Source: Burkholderiales bacterium
GTDB taxonomy: Bacteria > Pseudomonadota > Gammaproteobacteria > Burkholderiales > Burkholderiaceae_E
DNA length: 64,000 bases
Assembly (NCBI GenBank): GCA_026399835.1
Contig: JAPLQE010000013.1
Span: forward strand, 1-64,000
Reading direction: 5' to 3'
Below, piece after piece: positions 21,831 through 31,419 of this stretch. The position numbers and the translations under genes are program-made. The notes under the pieces are model-generated. The model did not search any database and was not told the origin of the DNA. It saw nothing but the letters and a program-made list of their open reading frames with translations. The stretch's first letter is position 1. Each line of letters begins with the position of its first letter.

Positions 21831-21892
21831 GGGGGCGCGGTGACGCTGGGCGGTCGGCGCCGGGGGCGCGGTGACGCTGGGCGGTCGGCGCC
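21831..21892. repeat. Perfect tandem duplication of a 31-bp unit
   Basis: Two identical adjacent 31-bp copies (21831-21861 and 21862-21892), each starting GGGGGCGCGG and ending GGTCGGCGCC. They lie between ctpA and gpmA, both on the minus strand. Just to the left, CCCCGCCGATCGGCGGGG (about 21814-21832) is an inverted repeat overlapping copy one, which could form a hairpin. No coding role is apparent. Confidence 0.9.
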
Positions 21893-21935
21893 AGAGGCGA
21901 GCCGTGCCCGGCTCAGGCCCCAGCTCGACCCCGGC

Positions 21936-22688
21936 TCAGGACTTGCTGCGCCCCTGTGCCGCCACCGCCGCCATCGCCGCCTCGATCTCCGCCTGGTCGC
22001 CCAGGTAGCGCCGCGAGATCGGGCGCAGCGCGTCGTCGAGCTCGTAGACGAGGGGTCGGGCGGTCGGGATGTTCATCGCGACGATGTCGTCCTCGGACAT
22101 GCCGTCGAGGTGCTTGACCAGCGCCCGGAGGGAGTTTCCGTGCGCGGCGACCACCACCTTGCGGCCGAGCCGGATCGACGGGGCGATCGACTCGTTCCAG
22201 AACGGCACGACCCGCGCCACCGTGTCCGCCAGGCACTCGGTGCGCGGGATGTCCTCCGGACGCAGCCGCGCGTAGCGCGGGTCGCCCTGGGCCTCGCGCG
22301 GGTCGCCCGCCGGCAGCGGCTCGGGCGCGATGCCGTAGGCGCGGCGCCAGATCAGCACCTGCTCGTCGCCGTACTGCGCGGCCGTCTCGGCCTTGTTCAG
22401 GCCCTGCAGCGCGCCGTAGTGGCGCTCGTTGAGGCGCCAGGAATGCACCACCGGCAGCCACATCAGGTCCATCTCGTCGAGCACCGTCCAGAGCGTGCGG
22501 ATCGCACGGCGCAGCACCGAGGTGTAGCAGAGGTCGAAGCTGAAGCCCTCGGCGCGGAGCAGCTCGCCGGCGCGGCGCGCCTCGGCGAGCCCGTTGGGCG
22601 TCAGGTCGACGTCGGTCCAGCCGGTGAACCGGTTCTCCAGGTTCCACTGGCTCTCGCCGTGGCGAAGCAGCACGAGGGTGTAGGTCAT
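21936..22688 (-). CDS. gpmA: 2,3-bisphosphoglycerate-dependent phosphoglycerate mutase
   Basis: Glycolytic interconversion of 3- and 2-phosphoglycerate. The 250-residue protein starts [20 protein letters not shown], with the phosphohistidine in 'RHGESQWN'. Also present are '[13 protein letters not shown]', '[14 protein letters not shown]' (catalytic Glu), and the second histidine in '[16 protein letters not shown]'. Length and motif order are standard for dPGM. Confidence 0.97.
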   Translation of the reverse strand: MTYTLVLLRHGESQWNLENRFTGWTDVDLTPNGLAEARRAGELLRAEGFSFDLCYTSVLRRAIRTLWTVLDEMDLMWLPVVHSWRLNERHYGALQGLNKAETAAQYGDEQVLIWRRAYGIAPEPLPAGDPREAQGDPRYARLRPEDIPRTECLADTVARVVPFWNESIAPSIRLGRKVVVAAHGNSLRALVKHLDGMSEDDIVAMNIPTARPLVYELDDALRPISRRYLGDQAEIEAAMAAVAAQGRSKS

Positions 22689-22751
22689 GGCTCGGAGTGG
22701 GTTGGTCGCGGTCTATTCTATAATTTTGGGCTAACCCCTCCAGGCGACGCC

Positions 22752-23156
22752 GTGGATTTCGTCCTCCAGAACATCTTCCTGATCGTCATCGCGTTCGTTT
22801 CGGGCGCGATGCTCTTGTGGCCGCTGGTCACCCGGCAGCTCGCCGGGGCGACCGTCGGCACGCTGCAGGCGACCCGCCTGATCAACGACGGTGCGGTGAT
22901 CCTCGACGTACGCGAGCCCGCCGAGTACGCCGCCGGCCACCTGGCCAACAGCCGCAACATCCCCACCGCCGAGATCGACAAGCGGGCGGCCGAACTGCCT
23001 GCCGGCAAGGCGGTCGTGGTCGTCTGCGCGAGCGGCTCGCGCGCGGCGCGCGCGGCGTCGGTGCTCCGCAAGGGCGGCCGCGCCGACGTGTTCTGCCTCG
23101 ACGGCGGCCTGTCGGGCTGGCAGCAGGCCGGCCTGCCGGTCGTCAAGAAGTCCTGA
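22752..23156 (+). CDS. Membrane-anchored rhodanese-like protein
   Basis: YibN-type protein of 134 residues. One N-terminal transmembrane helix ('NIFLIVIAFVSGAMLLWPLV') is followed by a rhodanese domain with 'VILDVREPAEYAAGHLANSRNIP' (quoted by its ends) and the active-site cysteine in 'VVVCASGSRAARAASVL'. GTG at 22752 is the start, as upstream sequence belongs to the divergent gpmA. The rhodanese-grxC-secB-gpsA order matches other proteobacteria, where it supports redox/sulfur and export functions. Confidence 0.9.
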   Translation: MDFVLQNIFLIVIAFVSGAMLLWPLVTRQLAGATVGTLQATRLINDGAVILDVREPAEYAAGHLANSRNIPTAEIDKRAAELPAGKAVVVVCASGSRAARAASVLRKGGRADVFCLDGGLSGWQQAGLPVVKKS

Positions 23157-23172
23157 CCCGAAAGAGATCCCG

Positions 23173-23433
23173 ATGAGCGCCAAGGTCACGATGTACTGCA
23201 CGGCGGTGTGCCCCTACTGCATCCGCGCCGAGTCGCTGCTGCGCCAGCGCGGCGTGGCCGACATCGACAAGATCCGCATCGACGAGGAGCCCGCCCAGCG
23301 CGACGCGATGATCGCGCGCACCGGACGGCGCACCGTGCCCCAGATCTACATCGGCGAGACCCACGTCGGCGGCTGCGACGACCTGCAGGCGCTCGATCGC
23401 GCCGGCGGACTGCTGCCGCTGCTGCAGGCCTGA
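23173..23433 (+). CDS. grxC: Glutaredoxin 3
   Basis: Glutathione-dependent thiol-disulfide oxidoreductase of 86 residues. The dithiol active site 'CPYC' sits near residue 13; '[20 protein letters not shown]' holds the cis-Pro TVP motif and the GG-D glutathione-binding segment. It starts 16 bp after the rhodanese stop, so they are cotranscribed. Confidence 0.96.
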   Translation: MSAKVTMYCTAVCPYCIRAESLLRQRGVADIDKIRIDEEPAQRDAMIARTGRRTVPQIYIGETHVGGCDDLQALDRAGGLLPLLQA

Positions 23434-23470
23434 GCCGTCCCCACCCCACTTTGCCCAAGGATCCCGTTTC

Positions 23471-23953
23471 ATGAGCGATGCCAATCAGCCGGTCTTCCAG
23501 ATCCAGCGCATGTACCTGAAGGACCTGTCGCTCGAGATCCCGGGCGCACCGCGGATCTTCCTCGAGCAGCAGGCCCCCGCGGTCGAGATCGCGATCGACT
23601 CCAGCCACGAGGCGCTGACCGACTCGATCCACGAGGTGACGGTGCTGGCCACGGTCACCACCAAGATCGGCGCCGACAAGATCGTCTTCCTGGTCGAGGC
23701 CAAGCAGGCCGGCATCTTCGACATCCGGAACATCCCGGCCGAGCAGATGCCGGTGGTCATCAACGTCGTCTGCCCGAACGTGATCTACCCGTACCTGCGC
23801 GCGAACATCGCCGACATCGTCTCGCGGGCCGGCTTCCCGCCGATCCACCTCGCCGAGATCAACTTCGAGGCGCTGTACCAGCAGAAGATGCAGCAGCAGG
23901 CGGCGCCACCCGCCAGCGGCCCGCAGATCATCGTGCCCGGCCGGGTCAACTGA
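23471..23953 (+). CDS. secB: Protein-export chaperone SecB
   Basis: Homotetrameric cytoplasmic chaperone that hands unfolded preproteins to SecA. The 160-residue protein shows '[19 protein letters not shown]', '[12 protein letters not shown]', '[15 protein letters not shown]' and '[16 protein letters not shown]', all SecB signatures. It is in the standard grxC-secB-gpsA order. Confidence 0.97.
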   Translation: MSDANQPVFQIQRMYLKDLSLEIPGAPRIFLEQQAPAVEIAIDSSHEALTDSIHEVTVLATVTTKIGADKIVFLVEAKQAGIFDIRNIPAEQMPVVINVVCPNVIYPYLRANIADIVSRAGFPPIHLAEINFEALYQQKMQQQAAPPASGPQIIVPGRVN

Positions 23954-23964
23954 GGGCCGGGGCG

Positions 23965-24423
23965 ATGCGCCGGTCCGCCGCCGTCGTCGCCCTGCTCGTC
24001 GCGGCGGCGCTCCTCGTGCCCGCCGCGGCCGCGCTCGCCGAGATCCGCGGCGTCGCGGCGCCCGCGGTGCTCTACGACGGCCCGTCCAAGCAGGCGCGCA
24101 AGCTGTTCGCCGCGCCGCGCGGCATGCCGCTCGAGGTGATCTCCACGCTCGGGCAGTGGGTCAAGGTGCGCGACGTCGCCGGCGACGTCGTCTGGATCGA
24201 GCGGGCCGACCTCGGCGAGCGGCGCAGCGTCGTGACCGCGGCGCTCGCCACCGTGCGCCGCGAGCCGCAGGACGCGGCAGCGGTCGTGCTGCAGGCCGAC
24301 CGCGGTGTGCTGCTCGAGCTGGCCGACCCGGCTGCCGGCGAGTCGCCCGCCGGCTGGGTGCGCGTGCGGCACCGCGACGGCGGCGCCGGTTTCGTTCGCG
24401 TCTCCGAGGTCTGGGGCCTGTGA
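23965..24423 (+). CDS. SH3-domain periplasmic protein
   Basis: A 152-residue exported protein. N-terminal signal sequence ([20 protein letters not shown], cleavage near 'AAALAEIRG') is followed by two bacterial SH3-like repeats: '[19 protein letters not shown] ... [15 protein letters not shown]' and '[17 protein letters not shown] ... [23 protein letters not shown]'. It lies 11 bp after secB and 22 bp before gpsA, as in other Burkholderiales. A role in envelope or peptidoglycan binding is usual for the domain; nothing specific is shown. Confidence 0.85.
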   Translation: MRRSAAVVALLVAAALLVPAAAALAEIRGVAAPAVLYDGPSKQARKLFAAPRGMPLEVISTLGQWVKVRDVAGDVVWIERADLGERRSVVTAALATVRREPQDAAAVVLQADRGVLLELADPAAGESPAGWVRVRHRDGGAGFVRVSEVWGL

Positions 24424-24445
24424 GCGGGCCGGCCCGCCGGCCGTC

Positions 24446-25456
24446 GTGAAGCTCGCTGTCTTCGGCGCGGGCGCCTGGGGCACGGCCCTGGCGCGCCACG
24501 CGTCGGCGCGGCACGCGGTGAGCCTGTGGGTGCGCGACCCGGCGCAGGCCGAGGCCATCGCCGCCGCCCGCGAGAACGTCCGCTACCTGCCGGGCGTGCC
24601 GCTCGACGGGCCGATCTCGACGACGTCCGATGTCGGCGTCGCGCTCGAGGGCGCCGACCTGATCGTGATCGCGACCTCGGTCGCCGGCCTGCGGCCGGTG
24701 GCCGTCGCGCTCGCCGCCGCGCGGCCCGATGGGGCGCCGCCGGTGCTCTGGCTGTGCAAGGGCCTGGAGGCCGGCACCGGGCTGCTGCCCCACCAGGTGA
24801 TGGCCGAGGCCTGGCCGGGCGTGGCCTGCGGCGCGCTGTCCGGCCCGAGCTTCGCGCAGGAGGTGGCCGCTGGCCTGCCGGTGGCGCTGACCGTCGCGTC
24901 GCTGCGTGCGGAGGTCGCGGCGGCGGCGCTCGAGGCCTTCCATCACGGCGCCGCCCGCATCTACCGCAGCGCCGACCTGGTCGGCGTCGAGGTGGCCGGC
25001 GCGCTGAAGAACATCATGGCCATCGCCACCGGCATCTCCGACGGGCTCGGGCTCGGCCTGAACGCGCGCGCGGCGCTGCTCACCCGCGGCCTGGCCGAGA
25101 TCGGCCGCTTCGGCGCGGCGCTCGGCGCGCAGCCCGAGACCTTCATGGGGCTGGCCGGTGTCGGCGACCTGGTCCTCACCTGCACCGGCGACCTGTCGCG
25201 CAACCGGCGCGTGGGGCTGGCGCTGGGGCGCGGCGAGACCCTCGAGGCGGTCCTCGCGTCGCTCGGCCACGTGGCCGAGGGCGTGGCCTGCTGCGAGGCG
25301 GTGCGCCGCGCGGCGCGCCGGCTCGGCGTCGAGCTGCCGATCACCGATGCGGTCGCGGCCGTGCTCTTCGAGGGCCGGGCCGCCCGCGACGCGGTCGCGG
25401 CGCTGCTCGCCCGCGAGCCGAAGGCCGAGTTCGTGCGCGAGCCCAAGGATGACTGA
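24446..25456 (+). CDS. gpsA: NAD(P)H-dependent glycerol-3-phosphate dehydrogenase
   Basis: Makes sn-glycerol-3-phosphate for phospholipids. 336 residues. Rossmann motif '[15 protein letters not shown]' is at the N-terminus, with '[11 protein letters not shown]', the catalytic lysine in '[16 protein letters not shown]' and '[20 protein letters not shown]'. GTG at 24446 gives VKLAVFGAG, correctly placed for the dinucleotide fold. Last member of the rhodanese-grxC-secB operon. Confidence 0.97.
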   Translation: MKLAVFGAGAWGTALARHASARHAVSLWVRDPAQAEAIAAARENVRYLPGVPLDGPISTTSDVGVALEGADLIVIATSVAGLRPVAVALAAARPDGAPPVLWLCKGLEAGTGLLPHQVMAEAWPGVACGALSGPSFAQEVAAGLPVALTVASLRAEVAAAALEAFHHGAARIYRSADLVGVEVAGALKNIMAIATGISDGLGLGLNARAALLTRGLAEIGRFGAALGAQPETFMGLAGVGDLVLTCTGDLSRNRRVGLALGRGETLEAVLASLGHVAEGVACCEAVRRAARRLGVELPITDAVAAVLFEGRAARDAVAALLAREPKAEFVREPKDD

Positions 25457-25495
25457 GTCCCGATCCCTCCACCCCCGTTGCGGCGGAACCCCCCG

Positions 25496-26107
25496 ATGAG
25501 CGCCTCCGAGCCGTCCCGTCCGTTCAGCGTCTGCGTGTTCTGCGGGGCCCGCCCCGGATCCGAGCCGCGATTCCTCGAGATCGCCCGCCGCGCCGGCGCG
25601 CTGCTCGCGGCCAGCGGCGCCACCGTCGTCTACGGCGGCGGCAGCGTCGGCATGATGGGCGCGCTCGCCGATGCCGCGCTCGCCGAGGGCGGCGAGGTGC
25701 TCGGCGTGATCCCATCGGTGCTGATGAACCGCGAGGTCGGGCACCGCGGGCTTTCGCGCCTGGAGGTGGTCGCCGACATGCAGGTGCGCAAGCAGCGGAT
25801 GATCGAGCTGTCCGACGCCTTCCTGACACTGCCCGGTGGCCTGGGCACGCTCGACGAGCTGTTCGAGGTGCTGACGCTGCGCCAGCTGGGCGAGCACGCC
25901 AAGCCGATCGTCGCGGTCAGCGACGCCGGCTACTTCGATGCGCTGGCGGCCAGCCTGCGTGCCTTCGTCGGCCACGGGCTGGCGGGCGAGCGCGACGTGG
26001 CCGCCCTGGAGCTGTTTCCGACGCTCGAGGCGGCGCTCGCCCGGCTGGGCCTCGCGACCGCGCCCGCAGTGCGCACCGCGCCGGTCTCCTCCGGCTCGGC
26101 CGCCTGA
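25496..26107 (+). CDS. LOG family protein (cytokinin riboside 5'-monophosphate phosphoribohydrolase-like)
   Basis: Rossmann-fold nucleotide hydrolase of 203 residues. The signature '[13 protein letters not shown]' (PGGxGTxxE) and '[19 protein letters not shown]' define the LOG/TIGR00730 group, which releases bases from nucleoside monophosphates. ATG 25496 starts [17 protein letters not shown]. It follows gpsA by 39 bp and may share its transcript. Confidence 0.9.
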   Translation: MSASEPSRPFSVCVFCGARPGSEPRFLEIARRAGALLAASGATVVYGGGSVGMMGALADAALAEGGEVLGVIPSVLMNREVGHRGLSRLEVVADMQVRKQRMIELSDAFLTLPGGLGTLDELFEVLTLRQLGEHAKPIVAVSDAGYFDALAASLRAFVGHGLAGERDVAALELFPTLEAALARLGLATAPAVRTAPVSSGSAA

Positions 26108-26142
26108 TTCCGAACACCCCCCTCACCGGACCCCCGCACGCC

Positions 26143-26856
26143 ATGCCCTTCGACCCGACGACCCGCCACCAGCCCTGCCGCGACGCCGACGAGGCGATCG
26201 TCACCCGCCAGTCGATCCGAGCGTTCCTGCCCACGCCGGTGCCTCGCGAGACCGTCGAGGACATCCTGCGGGTGGCCGCGCGCGCGCCCTCGGGCACCAA
26301 CATCCAGCCGTGGAAGGTGCACGTCGTCGCCGGCGAGAAGCGGGCCGAGCTGACGCGGCGCGTGCTGGCCGCCTTCGACGACCCCGAAGAGGCGAAGCGC
26401 CACACGCGCGAGTACGCGTACTACCCCGAGAAGTGGGTGTCGCCCTTCATCGACCGGCGCCGCAAGATCGGCTGGGACATGTATGGGCTGCTCGGCATCG
26501 GCAAGGGCGACTTCGAGAAGACGCACCGGCAGCACGGGCGCAACTACGAGTTCTTCGGTGCGCCGGTCGGGCTGATGATCACGATGGACCGCAGCATGGA
26601 GCGCGGCAGCCTGGTCGACTGCGGGATGTTCCTGCAGGCGCTGATGACCGCGGCGCGCGCGCGCGGCCTCGACACCTGCCCGCAGGCGGCGTTCCTCGAG
26701 TACCACCGGATCATCGCCGAGGTGATCGGCATGCCGGCCAACGAGACGCTGGTTTGCGGGATGTCGCTGGGCTACGCAGACACGGACGCGAAGATCAATA
26801 CGCTGGTCACCGAGCGCGAGCCGGTTGCGGGCTTCGCGACATTCCAGGGGTTCTGA
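26143..26856 (+). CDS. Nitroreductase family FMN oxidoreductase
   Basis: FMN-dependent reductase of 237 residues. 'TRQSIRAFLPTPVPRETVEDIL' (given by its ends) and 'APSGTNIQPWKVHVV' form the FMN site; 'DCGMFLQALMTAARARGLDT' and 'VCGMSLGYAD' are conserved in the family. The substrate is unknown. It ends 93 bp from the convergent pilin remnant. The cobalamin-related BluB has different motifs, so this is probably not it. Confidence 0.88.
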   Translation: MPFDPTTRHQPCRDADEAIVTRQSIRAFLPTPVPRETVEDILRVAARAPSGTNIQPWKVHVVAGEKRAELTRRVLAAFDDPEEAKRHTREYAYYPEKWVSPFIDRRRKIGWDMYGLLGIGKGDFEKTHRQHGRNYEFFGAPVGLMITMDRSMERGSLVDCGMFLQALMTAARARGLDTCPQAAFLEYHRIIAEVIGMPANETLVCGMSLGYADTDAKINTLVTEREPVAGFATFQGF

Positions 26857-26949
26857 CGAGGCCAATCACGACGACTCGCCCCGCTGCGGCCTCCTGCTCT
26901 GGGTGCTGGCTGTGGGGTAGTGCGCCTCGGGCGCCCGCTCGCCTTCGTG

Positions 26950-27280
26950 CTAGTGGCAGACGCCCCGATCCGTGCTTACCGCCTGCGCTGCGGGCTGCCA
27001 GCAGGCCTCGCTGGCGGCATTGACGAGCACGGTGGTGCCGCTCAGGACACCGCGCTGCCCGATGTTATCGATGGCCAGCGAGCCGCCGCACGGCGTATCG
27101 GCGAGCGCCTGCGAGCCTTGCGGAGTGGCCACGAGCACGTACAGCGGCGGCAGGCGCAGTGGCGAAGGTGATCAGGTATTGTGCGGTGCCTGTGGGGGGT
27201 GTCTGCCCCCAGCCGAGGTTGCTCTCGATCAGCGTGAGGCCGGCCGCGCTGCGGCGGGGTGAGCCACGGCGGGCGATCAT
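26950..27280 (-). pseudogene. Type IV pilin (PilE-like) remnant with internal deletion and frameshift
   Basis: ATG at 27280 overlaps the pilY1 stop (ATGA). The product starts MIARRGSPRRSAAGLTLIE, a prepilin leader with its G|xTLIE processing site. It then jumps straight to 'NLGWGQTPPTGTAQYLITFA', pilin globular-domain sequence; the hydrophobic alpha-1 helix and most of the alpha/beta loop are missing. Around 27143-27145 the frame breaks; the next frame continues as 'LYVLVATPQGSQALADTPCG' and '...SEACWQ' to TAG at 26950, matching the PilE C-terminal disulfide region. The two lesions together make function unlikely. Confidence 0.8.
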
Positions 27281-30200
27281 TGCACTTGCCTCCAACTGGC
27301 TCGGCCGAGCGCCTTGCGGTCGCCGCTGCGGGCCATGCCGTTTGCGACGGGCTTGCCGCCGGTGATCGCCGCGCTGGCGCCCGCGGCGCCGCCGGTGTTC
27401 GTCGAGGTGTCGACGTTCAGGCTGGGGAGCAGCATGTAGGCGGTGTTCGACGACACCTTCGGTCCGAGCAGGGTGGCGGGGGTGCTGAACTGCGCACCGG
27501 TCACCGCCATGGCCAGGGGTGGGCGGGGCACCGTGCTGCCGGTGGCTGCCACGCGGTCGAACTCGTTGATGGATGTGTCGTTGTTGTAGTCGAAGGTGTC
27601 GGCGGCGGGCCGCCCGATGGCCGGGTTCATCTCGAACACCCAGCTGCGCGCGGGCACGCACTGGGTGGCACTTGCACCGGCGGACAGTGGCCTGACCGTC
27701 GTCATGCGCAGTTGCCCGTTGGGTTGCAGCACTGGCGGGGAGACCGCGTGCTCCTTGGCGCCCAGGTCCAGAGTCCAGCCGCGCTTGCCGCCGACGTAGT
27801 CCACGGGCGCGCCGTCGCTGACCCGGAACTCGACCCCGGCCGAGCCGTTGGCGACGTTGTACGGTTGCGCGACCAGACTGGCGTCGGCCACCGTGCTGGT
27901 GCCGCCCAGGTCGAGCACGCTGACGAGCTGCTGGGTGGTGGTGTTGGTGGTGCTCCGCAAGGGGCTCAGGTAGGCGCCGGTGCCCACGATCACCTGCCAG
28001 CAGCCATTGACCTGCGTGGGGGGGCACACGCCCGAGGTGCCGTTGCGCACCACGAGCGGTGCGGCCTGGATCGGTCGTGCGGGGCCCGCCGCATACAGCT
28101 TGCTGACCGAGGGCGAGGCCAGGTTCTTCAGGTCGAAGCGCCAGAGGTTGCCCTTGATGTCGCCCGCGTAGGCGATGTCGACCTTGCCGTCGCCGTCGAC
28201 ATCCACGGGCCGCGGGGTGGACAGGCCGTTTTGGGTCGACAGCGCCGCATTGGGGGCGCCGCCCAGCAGCTGGTCGACGGCGAACCGGCGCCAGCGTGGC
28301 GAGCCGCCGTCGAGGTAGAACGCATAGAGCACCGGGCGGCCGGTGCCGCTGCCGGCCATGCCGGCGCTCTGGTCGTTGCTGTCGATGCCGTTGCCCACCA
28401 GCACGGCCCAGCGACCGTCGCTCAGCTTGACGATCTGATGCGAGCCGAGGGCCTCGCTCCAGATCGGCGGGCTGACGATGTAGCCCAGATCGCTCAGCTC
28501 GGGGTGTGTTGCATTGGTGTATTCGAAGAGCACGCCCTTGCCGGCGCTCAGGTCGCTGTTGGTGACATCGATCGCGGTGATCCCGCGCGCCCCGCGCCCG
28601 AAGGTGACCACGGCCACCGTGCGCCAGTCGGGGGTGGATGCGCTGCCGGTGTTCGCATGGCCGACCATCGGCTGGTTGTCCACGAAGTGGGGGTTCAGGC
28701 GGATGGCGGCGGCGGTGGAGTCGCTGAACTGCGCGGCCTTGCGCAGCATCACGTCGGGCACCAGCGACCAGGCCTCGGTCAGCCCCGTGCTGGTGACCTC
28801 GGTGGCGTGCACGGCGCCGTCGTTGCCCCCCCAGACCACCATCGGGCTGGAGCGGCTGACGTCGCGTCGGTAGGCCGCATACCCCGGGTGGTTGGCCTCG
28901 GAGAGCCCGGCGATCGCGCGTTGTGGAATCGCCATCGGCGCGGAGTTGATCATCGGGCCGAGCGCGCCGCCCGTGCGTGCGCGAAACGGGCCGTCGGTGC
29001 CCCGCAGGTAGGCGACCCGGGCCGAGCCGAGGTTGTCGGTCAGGCCGGCGATGCTGAGGTTCAGCGCGGCCTGCTGGCTCGCACTGGCCTTGGCGAAGTC
29101 CAGCGACACCAGCGACATCGAGCCGGCGGTGCCCGAGCCATCGGGCTTGGCCAGGAACATCTTGCGGGAATTCGGCGTCGGGATGCCGTCGGACGCCTTC
29201 TTGATGTCGCCGATATCGAGCTGAAGCTGGGCGTTCAGGCTCAGGGCCCAGAGGTCGCCGGAGAAGTTCTTCAGGTCATAACGCCCCTGCAGCACGTAGG
29301 TCTTGCTCTCGCCGCTGCTCAGAGCGGTGCTCAGCGCGCGCGTCGAGGTGGCCACCGCCGCAGCGGCATAGCCCTCGGTGCCGGAGCCCGGCGAGAGCGC
29401 CTTGTCGACGACGATGGTCTCCAGCGCAGTCGCGGGCGCTGTGGCCAGCGCCGTGGTCACGGTCAGCGTGGAGGCCGTCTCGCAGGCGACCGTGCTGGGA
29501 GCCTGGGTCTGGAAGCACAGCTGGCGCGGCGGCCCCTTCCAGGTCACGTCCACGCCCACCGAAGCGGCGCTGTACAGGTTGCCCGCACTGCTCATCTGAT
29601 ACACCACCGTCAGGCTGGGGTACAGGCTGTACGGCACATCGCTGATATCCAGGCTGAAACTGCCGTTGGTGAAGGTTCGGTTCGGGGTGTACGCCGCAGG
29701 CAGCAAGATGCCGTTGCCGTCCCTCAGGGTGACCTTGATCTCGGACAGGCCCGACAGGCCCCCCCAGGTCATGGTGGGCGAGACCCGCACCGCATCCCAG
29801 CCCGTGACCCACGCATTGTTGGGGTCGCATTTGTAGTGGTTCGCCGGAGTCACCTGCAGCGTCTTGGCTTCGGTCGACGTGCCGGGATCGCTGCAGGCGC
29901 CGAAAGTCTTGACGTTGAACTGGTAGCCGAGGGCTCGGTCGCCGAGCGTCAGCAGGCAGTTCGGACGTGTCGGGTCGAATCGGGTGGTGTACGCGGCGTC
30001 TAACGCGCTCGTGTTGCGAGGAAAGCCGGGGCAGACCGAATCCGTCGCAAAGTCGAAACAGTTCACGCCATAGGCGGTATTTGGGATCGTATAGATGCGA
30101 CTGTCCTGGACCGCATTGTAGTTACTCGTAAAGTGTATATTCCATCCCCATCCCGGATTCTGCGTCCAGCCCGAGTTATTTTTCACGTAGTTTGTCGCCG

Positions 30201-31419
30201 CGGCGCTGAGCGAAAACGGTGTGCCGTCTATGGCTCGGCAGTTGACACCGTCCACCCCGCAAACTCCCCGCGGTGTGCCATCGGCATTCGGGATCGGTAC
30301 GGCTCCGCCTAAACTAGAGGTGGTTGCAAACCCTGTGTTGCTCCAGCCTGCGCAGGGCGCAGCGGTTGCCGGGTCATGGCACCACATTCTCGGCGGCCCA
30401 GTGCCTATATCGCCAACCGGCGAGCGGCTTATATCGCCCCACGCAAAAAACATCTTTCCAGCCAGCTGGGTTGATGTGATCCACACAGGTGGGGGGTTAC
30501 CCGGGGTCACATAACTCGTCGACCCACAGGTTGCCCGATTAACGATGTCGAAACAGTGCAGGTTGCCGCCTTGGGTCAACACGAAGTATTTTGAACCGAT
30601 AGTCTCCAGATTTGCGGCAGTCGCATTGAGCTGGTCGTTATAAGCGATGGAGGCGAGTACCCATGACCCGCAACCCTGGATCGTATTCAGGTTGGTGCAC
30701 ATGATCCTCACGGTGTTATCTCTGGAGACGACCCCGACGAAGAGTTCGCCCGTCTCATAGTTCAGGGCTTCCATCGGAGCCCACGGGGTGAAGTGCTCTA
30801 TGCTGGACTTACTTAAGTTGCCTGCTTCCGTCATGCTCAGCCCGCCCCCGTCAGGCGGGAAGCCCTCGCAGAGTGCGCCGGTTTTGGCCGAGCGGCAGTT
30901 CAGTTGTCTGCCATAGGTGTGGTGATTCACCACGTAATAGTTCAGCTTGTACGGGATGATCCGGAAGCCGTCGCCGGTGCCGCTGAAGTCGGTCGATGTG
31001 CCGGTGACGCCGAAATCGATCTTCAGCATCGGGTCGGTGTGCCAGCGCACGGCGGTGACGAGCGTGCCGTTGGCGGGCTCGCTGGTCGTCCAAGCGCCCC
31101 CGACTTTCCACTGGACGGAGGTGTTGGGCGGAGCTTTGTTGTGTGACCCCTTTCGCCATCCATGCCCGCTGGGCACGGACTGCTCGCCGTCGGCCGCCCA
31201 GGGGGCAGCCTCGCGCGAGGCGAAGTACTGGGTCCAGTTCACCCAGTCGCCGCCGGTCAGGTCGTTGGTGCTGTTCAGCGTGGGCGAACTCGCCGGCCCG
31301 ACCACCTGCGCCTCCAGCTTCACGTAGCTGCCGACGAGGTCCTGGGCCTGCACGCCGGCGCACAGGGCCAGCCCCAGGGTGAGGCCCAGCCGGGCGATGA
31401 GTCGGTTCGTCATCTGCAT
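27277..31419 (-). CDS. pilY1: Type IV pilus tip-associated protein PilY1/PilC
   Basis: Large exported protein of 1380 residues involved in type IV pilus assembly, retraction control and adhesion. Signal peptide 'LIARLGLTLGLALCAGVQAQ' near the N-terminus. The C-terminal half is the beta-propeller: 'SSPMVVWGGNDGAVHATEV', 'TFGRGARGITAIDVT', 'IVKLSDGRWAVLVGNGI', and the calcium loop 'DVDGDGKVDIAYAGD' at about D1073-D1081, then 'GNLWRFDL'. The frame is intact. ATG 31419 overlaps the end of the fimT-pilX-like gene; ATG 31413 is an alternative. The N-terminal third, after the signal, is less GC-rich and poorly conserved, as is usual for adhesive regions. Confidence 0.92.
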   Translation of the reverse strand: MQMTNRLIARLGLTLGLALCAGVQAQDLVGSYVKLEAQVVGPASSPTLNSTNDLTGGDWVNWTQYFASREAAPWAADGEQSVPSGHGWRKGSHNKAPPNTSVQWKVGGAWTTSEPANGTLVTAVRWHTDPMLKIDFGVTGTSTDFSGTGDGFRIIPYKLNYYVVNHHTYGRQLNCRSAKTGALCEGFPPDGGGLSMTEAGNLSKSSIEHFTPWAPMEALNYETGELFVGVVSRDNTVRIMCTNLNTIQGCGSWVLASIAYNDQLNATAANLETIGSKYFVLTQGGNLHCFDIVNRATCGSTSYVTPGNPPPVWITSTQLAGKMFFAWGDISRSPVGDIGTGPPRMWCHDPATAAPCAGWSNTGFATTSSLGGAVPIPNADGTPRGVCGVDGVNCRAIDGTPFSLSAAATNYVKNNSGWTQNPGWGWNIHFTSNYNAVQDSRIYTIPNTAYGVNCFDFATDSVCPGFPRNTSALDAAYTTRFDPTRPNCLLTLGDRALGYQFNVKTFGACSDPGTSTEAKTLQVTPANHYKCDPNNAWVTGWDAVRVSPTMTWGGLSGLSEIKVTLRDGNGILLPAAYTPNRTFTNGSFSLDISDVPYSLYPSLTVVYQMSSAGNLYSAASVGVDVTWKGPPRQLCFQTQAPSTVACETASTLTVTTALATAPATALETIVVDKALSPGSGTEGYAAAAVATSTRALSTALSSGESKTYVLQGRYDLKNFSGDLWALSLNAQLQLDIGDIKKASDGIPTPNSRKMFLAKPDGSGTAGSMSLVSLDFAKASASQQAALNLSIAGLTDNLGSARVAYLRGTDGPFRARTGGALGPMINSAPMAIPQRAIAGLSEANHPGYAAYRRDVSRSSPMVVWGGNDGAVHATEVTSTGLTEAWSLVPDVMLRKAAQFSDSTAAAIRLNPHFVDNQPMVGHANTGSASTPDWRTVAVVTFGRGARGITAIDVTNSDLSAGKGVLFEYTNATHPELSDLGYIVSPPIWSEALGSHQIVKLSDGRWAVLVGNGIDSNDQSAGMAGSGTGRPVLYAFYLDGGSPRWRRFAVDQLLGGAPNAALSTQNGLSTPRPVDVDGDGKVDIAYAGDIKGNLWRFDLKNLASPSVSKLYAAGPARPIQAAPLVVRNGTSGVCPPTQVNGCWQVIVGTGAYLSPLRSTTNTTTQQLVSVLDLGGTSTVADASLVAQPYNVANGSAGVEFRVSDGAPVDYVGGKRGWTLDLGAKEHAVSPPVLQPNGQLRMTTVRPLSAGASATQCVPARSWVFEMNPAIGRPAADTFDYNNDTSINEFDRVAATGSTVPRPPLAMAVTGAQFSTPATLLGPKVSSNTAYMLLPSLNVDTSTNTGGAAGASAAITGGKPVANGMARSGDRKALGRASWRQVQ

